Shown here piece after piece: positions 1 through 8,331 of a DNA stretch of 64,000 nucleotides. This DNA is from Pseudomonas chlororaphis (GTDB lineage: Bacteria > Pseudomonadota > Gammaproteobacteria > Pseudomonadales > Pseudomonadaceae), in NCBI GenBank assembly GCA_001023535.1, contig CP011020.1:2307734-2371733 (forward strand), read 5' to 3'. The translations under genes and the position numbers were made by a program. The notes under the pieces are model-generated. The model had not been told where the DNA came from. It saw only the letters and a list, made by a program, of their open reading frames with translations, and searched no databases. The first letter of the stretch is position 1; every line of letters begins with the position of its first letter.

Positions 1-152
1 TGGCGCTGGTCGAGGGCATGAATCATGTCCTGCGCATCGTGCCCAAGGACGTGAAACAACAACTGGCTTCCTACAAGGACCCCAACCGTCCCCTGGCCGC
101 TGAACTGGGCACGCGCATCCCGGCGTTCATTCGCTCGATCGCTACCCGTTAA
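1..152 (+). CDS. Alpha/beta hydrolase, C-terminal end (partial)
   Basis: Only the last 49 residues are inside the window; the gene begins upstream. The reading frame starts at base 3 and ends with TAA at 150-152. The segment EGMNHVLR looks like the catalytic-histidine loop of alpha/beta hydrolases of the serine-aminopeptidase/lysophospholipase type (G-x-N-H), followed by an amphipathic C-terminal helix. This is followed on the same strand by a membrane-anchored hypothetical protein. Substrate cannot be told from this fragment. Confidence 0.6.
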   Translation, partial: ALVEGMNHVLRIVPKDVKQQLASYKDPNRPLAAELGTRIPAFIRSIATR

Positions 153-250
153 ACGCTTTTAGCCCTCCAGTCCCGGCGAAAACGGCCGATAAACCGGTGT
201 CGGGCAGCGCAATCGCTGCCGACCCGCCGGCCAGGACAGGATTTGCCGTT

Positions 251-1045
251 ATGACTGAAACACCCACTTCACCCGATACCGAAGCCCCTACTGAAGCGAC
301 CGCCACGCCTGCGGAGCAGTTGCCTTGGGCGGACGTGCAAGCCGAGCATCACAAAATGCTCCGGCTGGCCCCGCTCAAGACCGACCGCGCCACCGGTGCG
401 CGCCCGCTGCGCTTCGTCGAATTCAGCTATGCCGAACGCCACAGCAAGGAGCGCAGCCTGTTGCGCTTGAGCATCAAGTTGCCCGGCCAGCGCGTGCGCA
501 AGGAACAGAATCACCTGGATGTCTGGGCCGATCACGTCGAAAAGCGCCTGACCTTTTCCCCGGACAACCTGCAGATCGAGCCGATGAACCGTGGCATCGG
601 CCGCTTCCTCGCCGCCCAGGGCATCACCTGGGCGAAGAAACGCTGGTCGGGCTACCGGGTCGAAGGCAGCGACCTGAACAACAAGGACGCGCTGAACGAA
701 GACACTCGCCTGCGCCGTGACCGTTTTCTCAAGGCCCAGGGTTTCGAAGTGGTCTACGCCGACGCCCAGCACCTCAAGGGCAGCGTCAAGGCGACCCACG
801 TCGGCGACCTGGTGGGAGACTGGAATACCGAGAAGCTGCAGCTCGTGGAGATCCTCGAAGCCGCGCAGATGTTGCAACAGGCCGAGCAGAACCTGGCGGA
901 ACAGGAAGTCCGGCTCAAGCAGCAGGAAGAGAAGGTCAACAAGTTCAAGCGCGAAGACACCGGCCTGCGCTTCACCATCACCTGCCTGGTGGCATTTGCC
1001 ATGTTCCAGGCGGGATTATTGATTTGGATTGCGACGCGGCATTGA
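251..1045 (+). CDS. Conserved hypothetical protein with C-terminal membrane anchor
   Basis: 264 residues from the ATG at 251, which sits just after an AGGACAGG purine stretch; an upstream GTG at 197 would add 18 unlikely residues. The N-terminus (about 1-35) is Thr/Pro/Ala-rich and probably disordered. The middle is basic and soluble. Residues about 200-235 form a Glu/Gln-rich coiled coil with QQAEQNLAEQE-type heptads. One hydrophobic segment (about 243-260, TCLVAFAMFQAGLLIW) closes the protein, so it is likely a tail-anchored inner-membrane protein. I do not recognise a named domain. It lies between a hydrolase gene and prmB. Confidence 0.7.
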   Translation: MTETPTSPDTEAPTEATATPAEQLPWADVQAEHHKMLRLAPLKTDRATGARPLRFVEFSYAERHSKERSLLRLSIKLPGQRVRKEQNHLDVWADHVEKRLTFSPDNLQIEPMNRGIGRFLAAQGITWAKKRWSGYRVEGSDLNNKDALNEDTRLRRDRFLKAQGFEVVYADAQHLKGSVKATHVGDLVGDWNTEKLQLVEILEAAQMLQQAEQNLAEQEVRLKQQEEKVNKFKREDTGLRFTITCLVAFAMFQAGLLIWIATRH

Positions 1046-1065
1046 TGACCGGCTGGGAGGGGGCT

Positions 1066-1083
1066 GGCAAGCTCCCTCGCCAC
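1066..1083. repeat. Solo REP half, GTGGCGAGGGAGC class
   Basis: The minus strand reads GTGGCGAGGGAGCTTGCC, the same core as the REPs at 31061 and 43943. It lies between the convergent ends of the hypothetical gene and prmB and has no clear partner repeat. Confidence 0.55.
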
Positions 1084-1108
1084 AAAAAGCGATCGGCAAT
1101 CCAGAAGA

Positions 1109-2017
1109 TCAAACCCGTGAAGCGAACAGCCCCTGGTGCTGGCGGCACTGCTCGGCGCTGAGCATGAACACGCCATGGCCGCCCCGCTCGAAGTCCAGCC
1201 AGGCGAAATCGACCTCAGGGTACAGCGCCTCGACGTGGACCTGGCTGTTGCCCACCTCGACGATCAGCAAGCCCTTCTCGGTCAGATGATCAGCCGCCTC
1301 GGCCAGCATCCGCCGGACCAGGTTCAAGCCATCCTCGCCACAGGCCAGGCCCAGCGCCGGCTCGTGCTGGTATTCCTGGGGCATGTCGGCGAAATCCTGC
1401 GCGTCGACGTAGGGCGGGTTCGACACGATCAGGTCAAAACGTTGCCCCGGCAGGCCGTCGAAGCCATCACCCTGGACCGTGAACACCCGCTCGTCGACGC
1501 CATGGCGCTCGATGTTCTGGTTCGCCACCTCCAGCGCTTCGAACGACAGGTCGGCCAGCACCACTTCGGCTTCCGGGAACTCGTAGGCGCAGGCAATCCC
1601 GATGCAGCCGGAACCGGTGCACAGGTCGAGGATTCGCGCAGGCGCCTGGCCCAACCAGGGCTCGAAACGTTTTTCGATCAGCTCGCCAATCGGCGAACGC
1701 GGGACGAGTACGCGCTCGTCGACAATGAACGACATCCCGCAGAACCAGGCCTCGCCCAACAGATAGGCCGCCGGGATGCGCTCGTCGATACGCCGGCGCA
1801 ACAGGCGCTGCAGATGGACCAGTTCCTCGTCTTCGAGGCGGCAATCCAGGTAGCTATCGGCAATTTCCCACGGCAGGTGGAGTGCGCCCAACACTAGTTG
1901 GCGGGCTTCATCCCAGGCGTTGTCGGTGCCATGGCCGAAAAACAGATCCTCCCCATGGAAACGGCTGACGGCCCAACGGATATGGTCGCGCAGGGTGCGA
2001 AGGCGGGAAGTGATCAC
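1109..2017 (-). CDS. prmB: Ribosomal protein uL3 N5-glutamine methyltransferase PrmB
   Basis: 302 residues, the usual PrmB length, starting at a GTG. It is a SAM-dependent class I methyltransferase that methylates a glutamine of ribosomal protein L3 (uL3). Visible motifs: SAM-binding motif [13 protein letters not shown] near residue 140 and the catalytic NPPY signature (SNPPYVDA) near residue 205, shared with PrmC/HemK. The N-terminal ~110 residues form the helical substrate-recognition domain and differ from PrmC, which favours PrmB. It is convergent with the upstream hypothetical gene and divergent from the cysteine-hydrolase gene, an arrangement familiar from other pseudomonads. Confidence 0.93.
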   Translation of the reverse strand: MITSRLRTLRDHIRWAVSRFHGEDLFFGHGTDNAWDEARQLVLGALHLPWEIADSYLDCRLEDEELVHLQRLLRRRIDERIPAAYLLGEAWFCGMSFIVDERVLVPRSPIGELIEKRFEPWLGQAPARILDLCTGSGCIGIACAYEFPEAEVVLADLSFEALEVANQNIERHGVDERVFTVQGDGFDGLPGQRFDLIVSNPPYVDAQDFADMPQEYQHEPALGLACGEDGLNLVRRMLAEAADHLTEKGLLIVEVGNSQVHVEALYPEVDFAWLDFERGGHGVFMLSAEQCRQHQGLFASRV

Positions 2018-2270
2018 GGCGGCAAACTCCAGAAAAATCGACGGGCGAGTCTACCAGTCAAACACGCCCCACCCAAACACGCCTCAAAGACGAAAGAAAA
2101 ACTCCGAGGCATTCGTAGGATCTATCCGTTTTTTGCGCAACCTATTGAACAAGACGAGCATCTTGACAAGGCTGTAGGCCAGCAACGGCGCCGCTTGCAA
2201 TCGAAGCGATTCACAGAACCGCTCAGCCAGAGGACAATGTCGCAAAAGCCCCACCCGAAGGAGCCCCAGA

Positions 2271-2861
2271 ATGTCCGTTCCAAAAACGATGTTTCAACTC
2301 AGCGGCCGCGGCTACGCAGCAGCCAACCTGAGTCAAGCGACCCTGATCATCATCGATGCCCAGAAGGAATACCTCGCCGGCCCCTTGGCCCTGAGCGGCA
2401 TGGATGAAGCAGTCGCGAACATCAAGCAGCTACTCGGCGCGGCCCGGGCAGCCGGTCGGCCGATCGTGCATGTGCGCCACCTGGGCACCCATGGCGGGCT
2501 GTTCGATCCACAAGGCGAACGCGGCGAGTTCATTCCGGGCCTCGAGCCCCAGGACGACGAAACCATCATCGGCAAGCTGCTGCCCAGCGCCTTCCACGGC
2601 ACCGAACTGAAGAAACGCCTGGAGGAGTTCGGCCCCCTGGACCTGATCGTCTGCGGCTTCATGAGCCACTCCAGCGTCAGTACCACCGTGCGCGCGGCCA
2701 AGAACCTGGGCTTTCGCTGCACCCTGGTGGAAGATGCTTGCGCCACCCGCGACCTGCCGCACAAGGGCGGCGTGCTCAGCGCCGAGCATGTGCACCAGAC
2801 CGAAATGGCGATCATGGCGGACAACTTCGCCACCCTGGCCCTGACCCGGGACTTCATCTGA
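2271..2861 (+). CDS. Isochorismatase/cysteine-hydrolase-fold protein with Ser at the Cys position
   Basis: 196 residues; ATG preceded by AAGGAG at good spacing. Isochorismatase-like fold: the acidic residue of the triad is in LIIDAQKEY (about residue 28), and the loop before the nucleophile reads GFMSHSSVSTTVRAA at 129-143. In active cysteine hydrolases this loop is of the type T-H-x-C-V; here residue 135 is serine. The nucleophile is therefore changed, as in true isochorismatases, which also lack the cysteine. The substrate is unknown. It lies between prmB and the small membrane protein, a common Pseudomonas order, and is probably its own transcription unit. Confidence 0.85.
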   Translation: MSVPKTMFQLSGRGYAAANLSQATLIIIDAQKEYLAGPLALSGMDEAVANIKQLLGAARAAGRPIVHVRHLGTHGGLFDPQGERGEFIPGLEPQDDETIIGKLLPSAFHGTELKKRLEEFGPLDLIVCGFMSHSSVSTTVRAAKNLGFRCTLVEDACATRDLPHKGGVLSAEHVHQTEMAIMADNFATLALTRDFI

Positions 2862-2993
2862 TCGATCCTTCGATGAGCGGCCACTTTCGCCGCTCATCCG
2901 TAAAAGCCTCTCATTTGCCGCAATTGCCCTGGTGTCAGGAACAACCCGAACATCTTCCGGTCGAAGGGCCGATACCCATTGAGGAAGATCGGA

Positions 2994-3314
2994 ATGAAGT
3001 TATCCGATGGTTTTGACGCACGTCGCTTGCGGCCCAAAGGCCCGAGCAACTGGCGATTTCGTATTGGCGCGGCGATCGCTGCGCTGCTGGCAACACTTGG
3101 TGTCCTGCTGGCCATGGCCGGTGCCGCCAGCCTGCTGGGCCGTCCGCCCGCGCTGGGCGACTTGAACGCCACCCCGCTCGGTTCGGCCATCATCCTGGCG
3201 GTCGGCCTGCTCGTCCTGTGGCTGGGCGTCTGGCTCTGGCGCCGCTGCCGCCGTCGCGCCCGTCAATCCCTGGAGCTGGCCATGGCTCCGCACCTGATGA
3301 AAAAACACGACTGA
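2994..3314 (+). CDS. Small two-segment membrane protein
   Basis: 106 residues. The ATG at 2994 is preceded by GAGGAAG; a TTG five codons earlier is the only upstream alternative. A basic N-terminus (about 1-25) is followed by two hydrophobic segments, about 27-50 and 66-84, then a strongly basic patch (WRRCRRRARQ) and a short tail. This is the pattern of a small inner-membrane hairpin protein with both ends in the cytoplasm. No domain is recognised. It ends 73 bases before the Smr gene and may be cotranscribed with it. Confidence 0.65.
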   Translation: MKLSDGFDARRLRPKGPSNWRFRIGAAIAALLATLGVLLAMAGAASLLGRPPALGDLNATPLGSAIILAVGLLVLWLGVWLWRRCRRRARQSLELAMAPHLMKKHD

Positions 3315-3387
3315 GCCGCCATCCGACGTTTTGTCGCGCCTGATCCCGCCAGAGTTGGGTAAACTGGCCGGCTTCGCGGAGGCTGAC

Positions 3388-3945
3388 ATGCAAGACGACG
3401 ACTTTTCCCTGTTCAAAAGTGCGATCCAGGGCGTAAAACCGATCAAACACGACCGTGCCGAGACCGGCAAGCCCAAGGCCGATCGCGCCCAGATCGCCAA
3501 GCTGCGCCAAGCCGCCACCGTGCGCAACGATGCCACGACCGTGGACGGCCTGTCCGACCAGTTCGTGATCGACGTCGGCCCCGAAGACGAACTGATGTGG
3601 GCGCGCGACGGCGTCCAGGAAAGCCAGATGCGCAAGCTGAAGGTCGGCCAGATCCCTTTCGAGGGCAGCCTCGACCTGCACGGCATGAGCGTCGAAAAGG
3701 CCCGGGAAACCCTCTGGGCCTTCCTGGCCGAAGCCACCCGGTTCGAAATCCGCTGCGTGCGCGTCACCCACGGCAAGGCCGTGCGCCTGGACGGCAAGCG
3801 GCCGATGATCAAGAGCCACGTCAACACCTGGCTGCGCCAGCACCCTCAAGTGCTGGGTTTCACCTCCTGCCAGGCGAAACATGGCGGTGCCGGGGCGGTC
3901 TACGTGATGCTCAAGCGCACCATGATGGAAGGTCGCGACGAGTAG
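3388..3945 (+). CDS. Smr-domain DNA nuclease-like protein
   Basis: 185 residues from the ATG at 3388, preceded by GCGGAGG; the frame is open further upstream but lacks a better start. The C-terminal half is an Smr (small MutS-related) domain: the hallmark LDLHGMSVEKA at about residues 95-105, then RVTHGKAV and a glycine-rich end (KHGGAGAVYVML). Stand-alone Smr proteins of this size (E. coli SmrA/SmrB type) are nucleases; SmrB acts in rescue of collided ribosomes. Which of these roles applies here is not shown. The N-terminal ~80 residues are charged and probably flexible. Confidence 0.88.
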   Translation: MQDDDFSLFKSAIQGVKPIKHDRAETGKPKADRAQIAKLRQAATVRNDATTVDGLSDQFVIDVGPEDELMWARDGVQESQMRKLKVGQIPFEGSLDLHGMSVEKARETLWAFLAEATRFEIRCVRVTHGKAVRLDGKRPMIKSHVNTWLRQHPQVLGFTSCQAKHGGAGAVYVMLKRTMMEGRDE

Positions 3946-4543
3946 CCCGGAAAATATCCAGACGTCTAAATCGCTAGAAAATCTTTTCCCACGGGACGTT
4001 TCCAGCTAAATATCCAGTTGCGACTACTAGCCCGAGTAAGCAAAGCAAAACGAACCGCCAGGCAGGCATTTTGATAGCTAGCAATAAAATCGAGCGTATA
4101 ACTTTGCTGATGTCCAACCCTGCACTCCTCTTGATCCTGACGGGGTTGAAACAAAACAAACCCGACACGTTTTGAGCATCCGGGATTTGCTTTATGGCCC
4201 GGCGATCCTTCGATCCTCACCGAGCTTGCGTGTCGGTTTCCCGACTATTTAATAGTCCCTGCTCAGTGCGCAGTTTCGTCCTTGATTGGTAGCCAAACCT
4301 TTTAATCAAGTTTAAAGAATCAGGTTTGGTCTTCTAAATGAGCTACCGCGCTGAAGATCCAGCCGTCCTTGGCACTGACTCCGTCCAGAGAGTTGCCCTT
4401 AAACCGCTGATTATCCAGAAGAGAAAAAACCGCCCGAAGGCGGCTGGAAATAATTTAAGAGCTCAGAACGTTGGATCTGTTTTTCGAGACTTGCCTACCC
4501 GTCGTCGCGATGGGGTAGTACTTTTCCAGACCCCTAATATCAG
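3946..4543. other. Gene-poor, relatively A+T-rich accessory stretch
   Basis: About 600 bases between the Smr gene and the YafO-like toxin gene without a convincing gene. Visible content: a minus-strand 31-codon hydrophobic ORF (3974-4069) with no clear ribosome site, and the minus-strand terminator near 4430. The composition is visibly richer in A+T than the flanking core genes, which fits an inserted remnant. Confidence 0.5.
4424..4444 (-). terminator. Rho-independent terminator of the YafO-like operon
   Basis: Read leftwards: CCGCC, loop TTCG, GGCGG, then TTTTTT. It lies about 100 bases past the stop codon of the toxin gene at 4544, so it most likely ends that two-gene transcript. Confidence 0.75.
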
Positions 4544-4981
4544 TCAGTTCTCGTCTCGAAACTTTTTCGCCAGTATCCCAAGCCTAGTCATCACGGCATC
4601 AACTTTCGCCTTGTCATGGGCATACGGCGCGAAGAACGCAAGGATCATGTATCGATCTTCGTATAGCTCGCCTTGTACGTAGACAAGAGCCGCGTCCAGC
4701 TGTGGCCGCTTTATGTCGCATTTTCTATAGGCCTGCCGATCAGTAGCCCTGAATGTCTGGGGTGGAAGAGCGATGTGAATATGTCGCAACTGACCGGATC
4801 GAGCCGCCGCGGGCTCGTGATACGGCTGATCACATCCCATATAACTCGGGAGCGTCTGGCCTTTGCTAGCCATACAGGCCGTGAAGTCTCTAACTATCTG
4901 ATCTAGTAAAAAAGGATGGCCTGCGAGCGCCGATTCGATATCAGCCCGCAATTCAGGATGAACTTCGACTTGGATAGCCAC
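4544..4981 (-). CDS. YafO-family toxin-like protein (ribosome-dependent mRNA interferase)
   Basis: 145 residues, GTG start that overlaps the TAG of the upstream gene by one base (TAGTG), implying translational coupling. The C-terminal half follows the E. coli YafO pattern: HIHIALPP, then TDRQ, then ALVYVQGELYEDRYMILAFF, then a closing LAKKFRDEN resembling the AEAFRMRF end of YafO. YafO cleaves mRNA on the ribosome. The N-terminal ~45 residues also fit YafO (helix DQIVRDFTACMASKG). The upstream partner is not an obvious YafN-type antitoxin. Family recognised by eye, no search run. Confidence 0.7.
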   Translation of the reverse strand: MAIQVEVHPELRADIESALAGHPFLLDQIVRDFTACMASKGQTLPSYMGCDQPYHEPAAARSGQLRHIHIALPPQTFRATDRQAYRKCDIKRPQLDAALVYVQGELYEDRYMILAFFAPYAHDKAKVDAVMTRLGILAKKFRDEN

Positions 4982-5553
4982 TATCCGGCTTGATCGATCA
5001 GGCGTTTAGTAGTGCGAGCGGTGAGGGCTTTCAGCCCCTCCAGGTCGATATCGCTTTCAAGGACATCTGGAGTGGTGGTGCGTTGCCGGATCAGAGAGTC
5101 ATTCATGGCCGCAACCGAGCGAGCTTTCGCTACCGCCCGAATCAGCCTGCTGAAGTCTTTCTCTCGACCGACCGGAGTGCCGAAATCACGGAGCTTCTTC
5201 TCAGCGAATCGCAAGTTATCCGCAATCAAGCCAAAAGGCTGATCCTCCAGATAGCGTTCCGGAACGTTATCCTGGCACAAAATAGTCGTGTACTTGGCCA
5301 TGTCGGCTTCGAGTTTGCCTAGCTCGGCGACAGCTTTTTGCACAAGATCCTGCACCCGTTTTGCTGCGGCCGGCTGCTTGGCTGGGCTTACTGGCGCTCT
5401 GGCTGGCACGCTCATCTCAGCAAACGCCATTTGGTCTGTCATAACCAAGCATGCTGCAGCCATAGCCATGGCCATGGTCGGCCCCGACCAAGAGCCTTTG
5501 CTTTGAACCGTTACGGCGGTCATAAACGTCACCAAACCTGCGAAATTGCTCAA
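4981..5553 (-). CDS. Hypothetical partner of the YafO-like toxin (candidate antitoxin)
   Basis: Up to 190 residues; the start is uncertain, since ATGs at 5553 and 5523 are both possible. It overlaps the toxin start by one base. Residues about 20-60 are Ala/Met/Pro-rich with a hydrophobic run (AMAMAAACLVM). The middle (65-145) is predicted helical and charged, and the end (DIDLEGLKALTARTTKRLID) is a likely amphipathic helix. No Phd/YefM, RelB or HTH motif is visible, so it is unlike YafN. Position and coupling suggest an antitoxin; sequence alone does not prove it. Confidence 0.5.
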   Translation of the reverse strand: MSNFAGLVTFMTAVTVQSKGSWSGPTMAMAMAAACLVMTDQMAFAEMSVPARAPVSPAKQPAAAKRVQDLVQKAVAELGKLEADMAKYTTILCQDNVPERYLEDQPFGLIADNLRFAEKKLRDFGTPVGREKDFSRLIRAVAKARSVAAMNDSLIRQRTTTPDVLESDIDLEGLKALTARTTKRLIDQAG

Positions 5554-5579
5554 ATACTATACAGAGAAGCCAAGCGCTG

Positions 5580-5783
5580 ATGCTATGGCATCGTGTAGCC
5601 GGTAGTAAAGCCAACCAGGCGAGCGCGTGCTTGACAAAACATTTCGAGGCACCGTTCATCGCGTTGCAGAGCTGGGCAAGACGGCGATACAACTGCCAGC
5701 ATACATACGCTACCATGTGCTCCATGGCAGGTATGAACCTTGAGTTCATTGCGAATCAGCCCAGTTACAGCAACCGCTGTTGA
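5580..5783 (+). pseudogene. Tyrosine recombinase (phage-type integrase) C-terminal remnant
   Basis: In a 67-codon frame, residues from about 5682 on read RRYNCQHTYATMCSMAGMN, then LEFIANQ. This matches the box II region of phage integrases (x-x-R-H-T-Y-A-T-x-x-x-x-A-G-x-N-x-x-x-I-A-x-Q-L-G-H-S). The usual R of R-H-T is Q, the L-G-H-S motif has decayed to P-S-Y-S, and the catalytic Tyr region is lost at the stop. The upstream part of the ORF has no integrase similarity. It is a dead fragment left from the element that brought in this patch. Confidence 0.6.
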
Positions 5784-5916
5784 CGACTTACACCCGATAA
5801 ACCGAATTCCAGTGAAGATTGGAGAGCGAGTCGGGCAGCTGGAGCACAGCCTGATTGGTAAAAATTGGTACAGACAGAATCCGTACCCCTCTAGAACCCA
5901 TACGGAATAACGCTCT

Positions 5917-6462
5917 GTGACACTGGAACAGAATTACACCGCGATTCTCGGCCAACTGGGCGAGGACGTCTCCCGCGAGGGCCTGCTCGATACGCCCAAG
6001 CGCGCTGCGAAGGCCATGCAGTACCTCTGCCGCGGCTACGAACAGACCCTGGAAGAAGTCACCAACGGTGCCTTGTTCAGCTCTGACAACAGCGAAATGG
6101 TGCTGGTCAAGGACATCGAGTTGTACTCGCTGTGCGAACACCACCTGTTGCCTTTCATCGGCAAGGCCCATGTCGCCTACATCCCGAGCGGCAAGGTGCT
6201 GGGGCTGTCGAAGGTCGCGCGCATCGTCGACATGTACGCACGTCGCCTGCAGATCCAGGAAAACCTCAGCCGCCAGATCGCCGATGCGATCCAGCAGGTG
6301 ACCGGCGCCCTGGGCGTGGCGGTGGTGATCGAGGCCAAGCACATGTGCATGATGATGCGCGGCGTGGAAAAGCAGAATTCCTCGATGATCACCTCGGTGA
6401 TGCTTGGCGAGTTCCGCGAAAATGCCGCGACGCGCATGGAATTCCTCAGCCTCATCAAGTAA
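5917..6462 (+). CDS. folE: GTP cyclohydrolase I
   Basis: 181 residues, full length. Converts GTP to 7,8-dihydroneopterin triphosphate, the first step of folate (and queuosine precursor) synthesis; homodecamer with zinc. Zinc ligands are visible in [10 protein letters not shown] (Cys-x-x-His) and in the later cysteine of [10 protein letters not shown]. Also present: [21 protein letters not shown] and the C-terminal [10 protein letters not shown]. The start is GTG with only a weak ribosome site; ATG is normal in relatives, and the accessory insertion ends just upstream, so its native promoter may have been replaced. Pseudomonads often carry more than one folE. Confidence 0.95.
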   Translation: MTLEQNYTAILGQLGEDVSREGLLDTPKRAAKAMQYLCRGYEQTLEEVTNGALFSSDNSEMVLVKDIELYSLCEHHLLPFIGKAHVAYIPSGKVLGLSKVARIVDMYARRLQIQENLSRQIADAIQQVTGALGVAVVIEAKHMCMMMRGVEKQNSSMITSVMLGEFRENAATRMEFLSLIK

Positions 6463-6476
6463 ACCGTTTCGCGAAG

Positions 6477-6505
6477 AAAACCGGCATCGATGGCCGGTTT
6501 TTTTT
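6477..6505 (+). terminator. Rho-independent terminator of folE
   Basis: AAAACCGGC, loop ATCGAT, GGCCGG, then eight T residues, 14 bases after the folE stop codon. Confidence 0.85.
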
Positions 6506-6562
6506 CGCCCGTGAAAATCAGGTAAGCTGCGCGCCCTCTTCCCGTGCCACGAGACTTATACC

Positions 6563-6934
6563 GTGATCGTCAAAGCGCTTCGAGTTGGCCTGGGCCAACT
6601 GATCATCTTCATCGACTTCATCACCCGTCCCGGCAAGAAACAACGCCCGGCGCAAGCCCAGGCGCAGGTCGACCAGGCTGCCCGCGGCTTGACGCTGTTC
6701 CAGTTCCACGCCTGCCCGTTCTGCGTGAAGACCCGCCGCACCCTGCGCCGCCTGAACGTGCCGGTGGCGTTGCGCGATGCGAAGAACAACGCACAGGATC
6801 GCCAGACGCTGCTGGAGCAAGGCGGCAAGATCAAAGTGCCGTGCCTGCGTATTGAAGAAGATGGCCAGACCACCTGGATGTATGAATCCAAGGTGATCAT
6901 CGAGTATCTGGATAAGCGGTTTTCGGCAGTCTGA
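6563..6934 (+). CDS. Glutaredoxin-like / GST N-terminal-domain protein
   Basis: 123 residues, GTG start. Residues about 1-18 are hydrophobic (ALRVGLGQLIIFIDFI), a probable membrane anchor or uncleaved signal. From residue 45 comes a thioredoxin-fold domain with active-site motif CPFC (about residues 52-55) after FQFHA, a cis-proline segment KIKVPCLRI, and YESKVIIEYLDKRF, typical of glutaredoxin/GST N-terminal domains. Likely a membrane-attached thiol-disulfide protein; partner unknown. Only a short gap follows the folE terminator, so it is probably transcribed separately. Confidence 0.85.
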   Translation: MIVKALRVGLGQLIIFIDFITRPGKKQRPAQAQAQVDQAARGLTLFQFHACPFCVKTRRTLRRLNVPVALRDAKNNAQDRQTLLEQGGKIKVPCLRIEEDGQTTWMYESKVIIEYLDKRFSAV

Positions 6935-6953
6935 TGATTTTGCAGTGAATGCT

Positions 6954-7056
6954 GGGCCTCTTCGCGGGCAAGCCCGCTCCCACAACGGTTCAGTGTGAAT
7001 GCAGGATTTTATTCACATCCATTCCTGTGGGAGCGGGCTTGCCCGCGAAGAGGCCC
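6954..7056. repeat. REPIN (inverted REP pair)
   Basis: Two REP cores of the GGGAGCGGGCTTGCCCGCGAA type in inverted orientation, separated by about 40 bases. It lies between convergent genes. Confidence 0.85.
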
Positions 7057-7083
7057 GCACAGCCCCCGCAAAACTGCGCGTTA

Positions 7084-8250
7084 TCAAGCCGCCTGCGCAG
7101 CCAGCGCCGCCCGCACCACCCCCGCCAATCTACGCAACCCTTCATCCAGTCGCGCCGGGTCAATGTGGCTGAAGTTCAGGCGCAGGTGCCCCGGATGCTG
7201 GTCCGGCTCGGGGAAGAACGGCTCCCCGGGCATGAACGCGACGTCGGCCGCCAGCGCGGTGGCGAGCAACGTGCGGGTGTCCAGCGGTTGCTTGAGGGTC
7301 AGCCAGAAAAACAGCCCGCCCTGGGGTACGTTCCAATCGGCGATGTCGCAAAAGTGCGTTTGCAGCGCCGCCTGGAACCGATCACGCCGGTCCCGGTAAA
7401 AATCCCTCAACTCACTCAAATGATGACGGTACTGCTCGGTGCCGATCCATTGCAGCGCCTGCCACTGGCCGATGCGATTGGTGTGCAGGTCAGCCGACTG
7501 CTTGAGCCGCAGCAGGTGCGGGAACAGATCCGGACTGGCGATCAGGTACCCCACCCGTAGCCCCGGCAGCAGGGTTTTCGACACGGTGCCGGTGTAGATC
7601 CAACTGGCGTTCTTCAGGCGACTGGCAATCGGCGTAGCACTGGCACCGTCGAAGGTCAGTTCACGGTACGGCTCGTCTTCCACCAGGGTGACCCCGAACT
7701 CGTCCAGCAGCGCCGCCACGGCATCGCGCTTGGCCTCGCTGTAGCGTACCGCCGACGGATTCTGGAACGTCGGGATCAGGTAGATGAACGCGGGCCGATG
7801 CCGCTCCAGTCGGGCGCGCAGCGCGTGCAGGTCGGGGCCATCGGTCTCCAGGGGCACGGTGATGCAAGCGGCACCGAACAACTGGAAAATCTGCAGCGCC
7901 GCCAGGTACGTCGGCGCTTCCAGCAGCACTTCGGTGCCCACGTCGATGTGCAACTTGGCCGTGAGGTCGAGGGTTTGCTGGGAGCCGCTGACCACCAGCA
8001 CCTGGCTCGCTTCACAGGCCAGGCCCAGCGAACGCGCCTGCGCTGCCAGGGCTTCGCGCAGCGCCGGCTCACCTTCGCTCATGCCGTATTGGCCCATGGA
8101 CAGCGGCATGGCAGCCCACTCCACCTTCGGCAACATGGCTTCGGCCGGCAGGCCACCGGCGAACGACATCACTTCAGGGCGCTGCGCCGCGGCGAGGATT
8201 TCTCGGATCAAGGAGCTTTTGAGGCGCGAGACACGTTCGGAAAAAGCCAT
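7084..8250 (-). CDS. PLP-dependent class I/II aminotransferase (2-aminoadipate/LysN-like)
   Basis: 388 residues; ATG preceded by AGGTGA. Fold-type I PLP enzyme: MSFAGGLPAEAMLP near the start, cofactor-contact segments QQTLDL and EAPTYLAALQ, VEDEPYREL, the PLP-binding lysine in TGTVSKTLLPGLRVGY (about residue 230) and a C-terminal GHLRLNFSH with the substrate-carboxylate arginine. This is the stand-alone form of the aminotransferase domain also found in MocR regulators. Substrate unknown. It is divergent from the MarR-family gene, with 81 bases between starts, so the two probably share a control region. Confidence 0.88.
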   Translation of the reverse strand: MAFSERVSRLKSSLIREILAAAQRPEVMSFAGGLPAEAMLPKVEWAAMPLSMGQYGMSEGEPALREALAAQARSLGLACEASQVLVVSGSQQTLDLTAKLHIDVGTEVLLEAPTYLAALQIFQLFGAACITVPLETDGPDLHALRARLERHRPAFIYLIPTFQNPSAVRYSEAKRDAVAALLDEFGVTLVEDEPYRELTFDGASATPIASRLKNASWIYTGTVSKTLLPGLRVGYLIASPDLFPHLLRLKQSADLHTNRIGQWQALQWIGTEQYRHHLSELRDFYRDRRDRFQAALQTHFCDIADWNVPQGGLFFWLTLKQPLDTRTLLATALAADVAFMPGEPFFPEPDQHPGHLRLNFSHIDPARLDEGLRRLAGVVRAALAAQAA

Positions 8251-8331
8251 GGAGTCACCTGTAGCCGGTCGCTGGGAAAATGAGTCAAACTGGTTGACCG
8301 AAATTACCTCGCTCTTTCTGGATACGTCAAT

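Noticed and set aside
3974..4069. 31-codon hydrophobic minus-strand ORF (MPAWRFVLLCLLGLVV...) in the accessory gap
   Set aside because: No ribosome site and no supporting context; short hydrophobic frames are common by chance.
6954..7056. Inverted repeats across the window considered as a CRISPR array
   Set aside because: They are paired palindromes at separate loci with no regular spacers or cas genes; they are REPINs.
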